Shown here: one piece after another, positions 7,993-18,100 of the stretch
Position numbering within the stretch: the stretch's first letter is position 1
How the letters are laid out: each line of letters starts with the position of its first letter
DNA from: Cyclobacteriaceae bacterium
GTDB lineage: Bacteria > Bacteroidota > Bacteroidia > Cytophagales > Cyclobacteriaceae
Length of the DNA: 64,000 nucleotides
Assembly (NCBI GenBank): GCA_028278225.1
Contig: JANQEU010000069.1
Coordinates: forward strand, 1-64,000
Reading direction: 5' to 3'
Notes under the pieces: generated by a model
The model's input: the letters and a program-made list of their open reading frames with translations, nothing else
Databases searched by the model: none
Told to the model about the DNA's origin: nothing
Position numbers and translations under genes: made by a program

Positions 7993-9123
7993 CTATTCCC
8001 TCCTGATGAAAATAAACTCACCGCCCTCGTCTCCTACTTTCTGGATCGTACCATACTGGGGGATAACATCACTGTTATTGATCACTGTCTCCCGGATGGT
8101 GCCGAACAAGCTGGCGGCACTGAGATATTTTTCGCTATTGCTCTTTAATCTCTTTGTCAGGTATTCCAAAAATGCGCTTCGATCCGGCACTTCTGTCAAA
8201 GTACCACTGGTCATGGCTTTCCGACTGGGCAATTCGTATAATTTATTCACGGCAGCATTAGCATCGTAAAATGCCCGGCGGCTTTTGAATATCGCACCGG
8301 AAAAACAGGCATCCGCAATCAATAAGGTGTGTTTCGACTTGATCGCATTGATCTGATCCGTAAGGGTACTATTCCTGAAATAATCCACCGTATTGGCTTT
8401 GGCACCATCAGAAGGTATCCAGTACCCGATCTCACTGGATTCGTCCCACAGGCCATGACCGGCATAAAAAAGAAGCAGGTTGTCCTCCGGGGTCACTTTT
8501 TTCTTTAAGTCATCAAGCGCTGTAATGATATCGCCGCGAGTGGCATTCTCGAGGACATTCACATTTTCTTCATCGAAAGTGTAATAGGTCTTCAAAACGT
8601 TTGCCAGGTTTTCGGCATCTTTGACGGGTTTATCCAGGTCCAGGATCTCAGGATCTTCATATTCATTTACCGCGATCAGCAACGCGTAATATTTACTGCC
8701 GCCACCCGCAATCCCGGCTGTAGCGCGATCCTCACCTCCAATAAATGTATAGTTTTTGGTGAATTCATTCCCTTTCTTATCAAACACAAGGAAACCGAGT
8801 GTATTTTCCCCTGCTTTCACGTTCAGCTCCGTTTTGAATGAGCCGTCTGCGGCTAATTGTATGGGAAAATTGTTTACAAGGACGGTTTCTATCCCATCCT
8901 GATCCGCTACTTTCCCCTCGATTTGCAATTTTTCCGTTTTGATCCGGGCAAATCCCCTGGTCGCATTATCCTCTATCACTGAAGGACTTGTAATGACAAT
9001 ATAGGTAGGCTTGTCCTTCCCAAATTCGGCATAAACCGGATTCGATGTAAATGACGCTTTCTGTCCAAATAGACAGTTAATCACTAAAAAAATCGAAAAT
9101 AGTAATGCGAGGTTTTTCATCAT
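7993..9123 (-). CDS. Secreted caspase-family (C14) protein with N-terminal Ig-like domain
   Basis: The 376-residue protein has a signal peptide (cleavage near residue 20), a beta-rich Ig-like domain (about 63-130) and a C14 caspase fold (about 144-375). Both catalytic residues are visible: His223 in LLLFYAGHG and Cys273 in IADACFSG. Caspase-family enzymes usually cut after Arg/Lys or Asp. The signal peptide puts this one in the envelope or outside the cell. Its ATG overlaps the stop of the giant T9SS gene by 4 bp (ATGA type), which signals translational coupling. A DUF4384 protein follows. A role in processing or controlling the giant protein is a reasonable inference, not shown. Confidence 0.9.
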   Translation of the reverse strand: MMKNLALLFSIFLVINCLFGQKASFTSNPVYAEFGKDKPTYIVITSPSVIEDNATRGFARIKTEKLQIEGKVADQDGIETVLVNNFPIQLAADGSFKTELNVKAGENTLGFLVFDKKGNEFTKNYTFIGGEDRATAGIAGGGSKYYALLIAVNEYEDPEILDLDKPVKDAENLANVLKTYYTFDEENVNVLENATRGDIITALDDLKKKVTPEDNLLLFYAGHGLWDESSEIGYWIPSDGAKANTVDYFRNSTLTDQINAIKSKHTLLIADACFSGAIFKSRRAFYDANAAVNKLYELPSRKAMTSGTLTEVPDRSAFLEYLTKRLKSNSEKYLSAASLFGTIRETVINNSDVIPQYGTIQKVGDEGGEFIFIRRE

Positions 9124-12100
9124 CTTAACTTTATAATCCGCTGTAATTCGCTGTGTTTTTGATCAATGCTCACCCGGTACAGGTAAATGCCTGATGGCAT
9201 CTGCGTTTCACGCCATTGACAAGTTGCCCAATGACCGGATGGGAACGTCTGTTTAATGGTATTGACCTGGGAACCTTCGACGGAGAATGTCTCGATGGTG
9301 ACTTCTTTATTTTCACCGTCCCCGAATACATAAAATCTAAATGTAATCTCATCATTCATTGGATTGGGATACGCCTGTGCCTGTATGCCCAATTTCTCCA
9401 GGGGTGCATCATCGCCATAAAAGATCTTCATCTGCCGGTCCTGTGATGGAAGTGCTGAAACCGAACTTCTGTCTTTCATGTCAAACGCAACATCCCTTCC
9501 TGGGAAATAAATAAGCAGATCACCACTCACCTGTTTTGAAATCTCCCGGTCCCAGGTCATGTTGACTCTTTCATTGGAGACATTGATGTCATAGATCCAT
9601 TCAAAAGATGGTGAAGGTGAAACAATGTTCTTGGTCAATCCGGAATAATACTCCAGCAACTCAAATTTTAATTCATCACTGATTTTAGGAGGCAGGGAGA
9701 CATCTCTCAAGTCAAACCCTTCATCGCTTTCGGGATGCATGCCAATACCTGCCAGATTGGACTTTTGTTTTCCGGATTCGATATTTATCAGTATTTGCCA
9801 ATCATCAACGGAGTTCACGTAGGTATCATGCACCGGTTGATTGGAAACCAGGGCCATCCTGCCCCATACCGTTGGTGATGGAATGTAAACCGTCACGGCA
9901 GCAGACGTTTCCACCCATCCTCCTTCAAACTCGTCAAAAGTAGCTACTAAACTATAGCCACCGTTTGCATATTGATGGACCCCACTTGTGGTAATAATAT
10001 CACCGGTGTTTATATAGTTTTGGTTCTCATTGTACGTAACAATTCCCGGCCAGTTCAGGGCGGCCAGGAACGGATTTCCTACCAGGTTCCACCCCTGGTC
10101 GAGGGAAAGTTCGAATTCCATCCGGTCATTTAAAGGAGCAGGAGATCCTGACGGAATTGTAATGGTTAAAGGCTCTTTGGCGATGAACCAGTAGCCTTCT
10201 CCCGCTCGTAATGATGTACCCGACGTCAATCCCCGTGCCGGTCCGGGGTGCGTATATCCCAGCAGCCAGAAATCTCCGGCCTCACCAAAAACCGCATTCC
10301 CAAAGATCTCACTGATACCAACCTGACTAAAAGGGAAAGATAATATCCGGTAATTTTCAATACCTATTCCATAGGATATGTCCGTCGGCAACACCGTCGC
10401 TTCCACTACTTCTATTCCGAAAGATTCTTCAATTGCGGATTGATTTCTATCTGCAGATGCTATGCGGATAAAATAAGTATCAGCAGTTAAATTCCCGGCA
10501 GTTTTCAATTGGTTGCCGCTAATGGTAAATGATCCATTATCCTCATCACCATCACCAGTCACGAAAGAATAGGTATGGGATTCACCGGCATCCGGATCTT
10601 CAGTATTCAAAATACCAACCACTGTAGTCCCGCTATTAGCAGATATGGTGTTGTTGGAAAGGGTGATATCCGTGGGACTTTCATTTACATCTATCACGGT
10701 TATGGTGAATTCCTTTGCGAAAACCCCTCCATTTCCATCATCCGTCTGAATTCTAATACTGTAGCTGGATTTGGTTTCAAAATCAAAACCTTCATCGGAC
10801 AGGAGCTGATCATTATTGATGCTGAAACTTGAATTATCAGCATCACCCGTTCCGGCCGCGAAGCTATAGGTATGCATATCACCTGCATCCGCATCGACCG
10901 TACTCAGGTTCCCTACAAATGTGGTTCCCACGGGATTTTCACTGACATTTTGATTTGAAAGCTGAATATCTGTAGGTGCATTATTTCCGGTCTCATTAAT
11001 ATCGATTACGGTGATGGTAAACGTTTTCTCAAAAGTTCCGCCATTTCCATCGTCAGTTTGAATACGAATATCATATGAGGACCTGGTCTCGAAATCGAAG
11101 ACTTCAGCCGTTAACAGCCGGTCACCTGATATACTAAAGCTTCCGTTATCCGCACTTCCGGTGCCAGCCACAAGGCTGTAGGTATGGGTATCACCTGCAT
11201 CAATATCGGTGGTGCCCAATGTACCGACTTCCGTTCCCACTAACTGTTCCTCAAATACGGACGCACTGGATAAGGTGATATCGGTTGGGGAGTTATTCGC
11301 TCCTTCATTAATGTCCGTTACTGTTATTGTGAATACTTTTTCGTAAATGCCACCATTGCCGTCATCTGTCCGGATCCGGATGGAATAGCTGGATTTGGTT
11401 TCGAAATCAAATACTTCAGCGGACAACAATTGATCATTTGTGATGCTAAAACTGCTATTGTCCGTATCGCCAGTCCCCGTTACCAGGCTGTAAGTGTGGC
11501 TATCACCCGTATCACTATCGGTAGTACTCAGGCTACCGATGAGGGTACCTATGACCTGGTTTTCGGCAATGGTTTGACTGGAAAGTATGAGATCAGTCGG
11601 AGCATTGTTTCCCTGTACCGGCCAGCCTCCCTCCCCATACAGATCGGAAACTTCCGGGGCTGTTATTGCCCGGTCATAAATGCGGATGTCGTCTATTGAG
11701 CCTTCAAAATAGGTGGGTTGCGCACCATCTCTGCGCCCAATTTTCAGACTTAGGCTGGTGCTGACATCATAAGATGCCACTCCGCTTACAGCATCTGCCA
11801 GCTCACCATCAACATAAAGCCGCAGGTCATTTCCTTCCCTTACACCAACGATGTGGTGCCAGGCATCGTCATTGACCGGATCTCCCGAGTCATTTCCGGG
11901 ACCAATGTCAAGTAAATAGAAAACTGCACTGTTTGTAATACCCAGCTGATAACCATTGTCCTGATCGTGGTCCGATTTGGCAACAATTCGCATGGCATTG
12001 GAAGAGCCGGTTCGGGCCCACACCGATATGGAGAAATCTCCGGTCCCAAAATTCAATGAGGGATCGTCGGCAACATCTATATAATCATCTACGCCATCAA

Positions 12101-15100
12101 AACTATATGCACTGGTTGCACCTCCGAAGCGGTCTGTGCTGAGTGTTGCTCCATTTACAGTTCCATCCAGACCATTTCCGGATTCGTCCACGGCATCACC
12201 GTTAAACAGATAGTACGCTACTATTCCAAGAGCATCGACACCGAGCTGTGCATTTTTGGTGCCACCGTAGGCTCCCATGTTGATGCGGCCACCATTGGGG
12301 TCCGGTTCATCCCCAACCGGATCTGTGGGATCACCTGCGTCTATGGCCGGTGAGGAAGACAATAACCGGTAATCATCGGTAGAAGTATCCACAAACCGGG
12401 GGTTCAGGCTGATGTCACCGATTCCGGGGGAGTCATAAAATCCAGTATAATTATATGTATTAAATGCAACGCAATTGTACTTTGGGGCGCCTTCGGCGGA
12501 GATATTACTTATCCCGAATGCATTGTTGTAGATGATGTTATTTTTAACGGTAGGAGATGTGGCATAAATTCTTATTCCGGTTTCTCCATCCGTATTGATG
12601 ACGTTATTGATGACGTCGCCTTCACCATTCAACTCAATTCCCACTCCTGCAAAGCCAATATCCAAAACGATGTTATGGGATACGCTGGAGGCGGCATTGA
12701 TATCCAGACCTATTTCCGCAGTATTATTCCCGTCAAATACGAATCCATCAATGGTACAAGCATGGTCATCCGTTAGCAGGACGGCACTCAATGCTCTGAT
12801 CACTGTTTTATTGCTGAAGATATCACGTTCCGCTTCCAAAAAGTTTTCCGAATACCCGCCAAGTAATGTCACCTGCGATTGTGTGATCAATCCTTCGTCG
12901 TAGGCTCCTGCCGCCACTTTGATGACATATCCCTGACCCGCCTGGGTCAGAGCCGTTTGAATATTTCTAAACGGTGATGTAATACTGCCATCATTACTAT
13001 CGTCACCGGCAGTGGAAACATGATAGGTACTCTCAAGACCCCAGCCTCCCTCCGTGTACAGATCCATAATCTCGGCATCGCTCAGCAAACGATTAAATAC
13101 CTTGATATCATCGATAGATCCATTGAAGAATTCAGCAGCCGGATTGCTCCACTGGGCGGCCGCCCCCAAAATAAACTTATCAAATGATGCCGGAACTGCG
13201 GTGCCGGAAATGGTAGAAGTTCCGGATGTATCAAACTGTCCATCCATGTAAATCCTCACCTCCTTAGTGGACCCATTGTACGTATATCCGATAAAATTCC
13301 ATGAGTCCAGTGATAATTGAGTGTTGCCGACCATATCCCAGCCAGCGTTGCCGGCATTATCGATGTTAGCGTGGGCAACTCCATCAAAAACGGACATCCT
13401 CCATTGGAATTCACCATTACTTGCCGGATCTGCGGAGATTACCCAGGTTCGACCTGTAACCGATGATGGTTTTACCCATGCAAGCACACTGAAGTCGTAA
13501 GTGTCACTCCACGCAATGCTGGAAGTAGCGGATATTTCGATCAGGTCGTCAACTCCATCAAAGCTATATGCACTATTTTCATTTCCGAAGCGGTCAACGG
13601 TAAGGATAGCGCCGGTCACGGTTCCGTTGTTACCATGGCCCGATCCGTCTGCAGCATTTCCATCAAACGGATAATAGGCCACCAGGTCAGTATTCTCCAT
13701 CAACGTAATATTATTTCTGGTAAGTGTGAGACCCTGCACACTTGAGTTAGTCATTACGCATGTATAAATTCCTTCATCAGAAGGTGAAAATCCTATAATC
13801 GTATATGAATTAGCGGTTGCACCGTCAATATCCACACCGTCTTTCTGCCATTGGAAGGAAGTATTCGGGGCAGTTTCCGACACAGTCATTGTGTAGTTAT
13901 TGCCTGCAACAACGTATGATGTTGTTTCGCTATCAGTAGGGTTTTGAGGAGAATAGTTAAAGTTGTTTATTCCTATGTTGGGAATAATGTCATCAAACCC
14001 AAGCACATTATTTTGAACACTAAACCTGATGATCGTCCCGGTCCAGGCCGCTGATGAAAAATCAGGGAGCGTTTGAAAGGAATTATTTTGTATTTCAAAG
14101 TATTCAAGGTTCGGCGGATTCCCCAGCTCCTCCGGTACCGTTCCGGACAACTTGTTATCATTTAAAATTAATTCTTCCAGGCTGGTAAGATCCCCAAGCC
14201 CGGGAGGGATGCCTCCTGACAAATTATTTTCCTTAAGGTTCAATACAGAGAGGGAAGACAGATTTCCAAGTTCGGTTGGAATGCTTCCTGACAACTGATT
14301 AGTATACAGATATAAGATTTCAAGGTTGGATAGATTTCCCAATTCCGTTGGGATTTCGCCAGTGAGCTGATTGCCCCCCAGATTCAGATAGCCGAGGTTA
14401 CTTAAATTACCGAGCACTACGGGTATTGTTCCGGTCAGATTGTTTCCTGATAATATTAGTGTATGCAGGTTTGTGAAATCCGCCACCCATGTCGGGATAC
14501 TCCCGGACAACTCATTGCTGCCAAGATTAAGAGAATTCAAATTTGTCAGATTACTTAGCTCGGATGGAATTTCCCCGGTCAGTGAGTTACTCTCCAGATC
14601 CAGGCTTGCCAGATTTGGCATGGATCCTAGCTCCACCGGTATGCCGCCACTCAAATTATTGCTATAGAGCAACAAACTTTGGAGATTCGAAATATTGGCT
14701 AGTTCTGTTGGGATACTACCCGAGAGAGCGTTAATGCTTAGATTCAGGCTAGTCAGATTGTTCAGATTGCCCAGCTCGGACGGAACGCTTCCCGTCAGTC
14801 CGTTTTGGTCCAGTGTCAGGTTCGACATATTCGACAGGTAACCGATCTCAGATGGGATAGTCCCGATCAAATTGTTATCCCTCAGGATCAGGCTTGAGAC
14901 GTTGCCATTCATATCAACCGTCACCCCATACCATGTGGATAGATCAAAACCAGCACCCCAGTTTGTATTATTCGTCCAATTTGCTCCATCCGTGCTGTTA
15001 TACAGTGCCATAAGTGCCTCGCGGTCAGCCCAACCGTTTTCATTATAGAGATCCGCAATCTCGGTGGCCGGAACCGCCCTGTTAAAGATCCGGAGATCGT

Positions 15101-18100
15101 CAATTATTCCATTGAATAATTGCCCTCCCTGAATATCCTTACCAATGTAAATGCCGGAGTTGATGGTAAAATTATCTGTCCATATTTGCGTATCATCCAG
15201 TTCACCATTGATATAGATTTTCTGTTCTGAACCATCATAAGTACCGACAACAAAGTACCAGGTGTTAAGCTCCAACGACCGGCTTGTCGCCAGATGCTCC
15301 CCATTGCTGTCATCGGTAATCCCGAATCGCATCGTACCAGGCATACTTGCTTCGAAGTAAACTTCATTATTTGTTCCGGAAGTTGCGGTTGTGGCCTCGA
15401 AAACATTCTGGGAAGTAGTTCCATCTCCTGCCACACTATAAATCCAGCCTGCAAATGTGAACTGATTCGTTGAAGTGTTTAAAATCTGTGGTGATGTCGG
15501 AACCTGAATAAAATCATCCACACCATCAAAGTTGTAAGCGCTGCCGGTATTCCCAAACCGATCTGCCGCAAGTGTGGCCCCGCTTACGGTTCCATCAAGT
15601 CCATGACCGCTTTCGTCCGTAGCATTGCCGGTGAAAGGATAGTAGGCGATCAGATCGTCATTGAAATCAATGCCCAAATTGGAACTTGCACCGGTCGCAC
15701 TGTTCACAATTGAAGCATCTCCACCGGCAAACGCTGCATCTGTAAACGTGAATTGCAGATCAGTTATATCATCAACATCGTCATGGTTTTCAGTATTCCC
15801 CGTAAGTGTCAATGTTGCTGTAAGTCCATCTGCTGCTACAGCCATCGATGGCACGAGACCGGACGGGAGATTGTCAATAGTAAAATGAGTGGGTGAAGTC
15901 AAGGATCCGCCTGCATTGATGAATGTGTCATTACTGATACTTACAATAAGTGATCCCTCAACTATTCCGTCATTGGTCGCAGCTTCATTAAAAGCATTGC
16001 TACTTAGATCATAAACATTCACGTCATCTCCCACACCTCCTGTGACATACATTTTCGTTCCACTGTTGTTGAATGCCAATCCATGAACTTCCGTCTCCTG
16101 GTCCGCCACAGAATAATTGGTGACAAATGTGGCAGTACTAATATTAAATCCTTCACTAAGTGCGTACTCATTCACATCCAGCCCATCGCCACCCAGTACA
16201 TACATCCTGGTGCCATCCTTGCTGAAGCTTAGATCCCTTGAAGAAGCTTCCTCAGAGGAAACCGAAAAGTTTATAGAAAAGCCGGCACTGCTAACATCGA
16301 ATGCGTTACTCAGTGTGTATTCATATACATTATCCACACCCCAACCAATAACAAACATTTTTGTCCCGCTGTTATTGAAAGAAACGCCTGCCGGACCGCC
16401 ATCTTCCGAGGCAACAGAAAAACTGGTGACATAGCTTGCCGTACTTACATCAAACGCCGTACCAAGTGCGTATTCATACACTGAAGTTCCCAGAAATCCC
16501 ACGATATACATTTTTGTGCCATCGTCATTAAATACAATGTCCTCGGGGCTATTGTCCTGTGACCCAACGGAAAAACCGGTGTTAAAGCTGGCTGTGCTTA
16601 CATCATAAGCCGAACCCAGTATGTATTCATTCACATCAGCCTGATCGATGCCAACTACATACATTTTTGTACCATCATTGTTGAAAGCCAGGCCTCTTGG
16701 GGAAGTTTCTTCAGGCGCGATGTTGTAGGTAACTCCTGAGAAAACGGCTGTCGAAACATCCGGAGAGACGGAGTAGGTCAGTGATGGAGAAACAATCAGG
16801 GCATTCCTGAATATAGATAAGGTATTGCCCCCTAAATTGGCTGTGACTACATCAGCCTTTCCATCATTATCCAAGTCTCCGATTGAAACTGATCGGGGAG
16901 CTGAGCCGGTAGCAAAATCGACTTTGTCGGCAAAGCTGATGGTACCCGGAGCTGTACTTGTATTTTCAAATACCGATGCAGTACTGCTACTGGAATTCGA
17001 TACTGCTAAATCAGCCATTCCATCACCATTCAGATCTCCAATGGAAACTGAAAACGGACTTGCCCCAGTGGCATAATCTACTTTGGAATCAAAACTGATA
17101 GTGCTTGCACCAGGACTGGTGTTTCTTAGTATTGACACCGACCCACTACCGGAATTTGCCACCGCCAGATCGGCCCTCCCGTCACCATCCATATCGCTGA
17201 TAGAAACTGACCGGGAAGTTGATCCTGCCGCAAAGTCTACCTTGGCTGCGTAACTAATTGTACCCGCACCTGTACTCGTATTTCTGAGTACCGATACCGT
17301 CGCATCAGTACTGTTAGCCACAGCCAGTTCAGCCTTGCCGTCGCCATCCAGATCTCCAATTGAAACTGACTTGGGATTTGCGCCGGTCGAATAGTCAACT
17401 TTAGTATCATAAGAGATTGTACCCGCACCCGGACTGATATTTCTAAATATTGAAACGGTGTGGTTATCACTGTTCGCAACAGCAAGATCAGCCCTGCCAT
17501 CACCATCCAGATCACCGATAGAAACTGATTGCGGATATGACGCCGATCCTGTTGAATAGTCTACCCTGGTATCATAACTGATACTTCCAACTGTGCTTGT
17601 ATTTCTAAAAACAGATACTGTATGGCTTCGATAATTAGTTAAGGCCAAATCGCTTTTTCCGTCACCATCCAAATCTCCAATGGAAACTGAGATGGGTTCT
17701 GTACCGGTCGCGTAGTCCAACCGGGTGTCATAATCAATGCTGCCTGGACCTGAACTGATATTCCTGAAAACAGATACAGTGTAGCTGTCATAATTTACCG
17801 CAGCCAGATCTGCCAGGCCATCTCCGTCTATGTCACTGATTGCAACTGAATTTGGGGTCGTACCCGTCGCAAAGTCCACTTTTGCTTCAAAAGAGCCGGC
17901 ATCAATGTCTCTATCACTGTCAAAGGTCACCACAAAGGGTGTCGCTGAGTAAGCAATTAATTCGTTGGTAAGAACGGTTATGTGCTGGTATGTGGCTCCG
18001 GCCGGTACAGTCACTGTCAGTTCAGTCCCACTGGCCGCTGTAACTGTAGTTTTGGTGGCCCCAAAAAACACTGTATTGTTCGCGGGTGTGGTATCAAAGT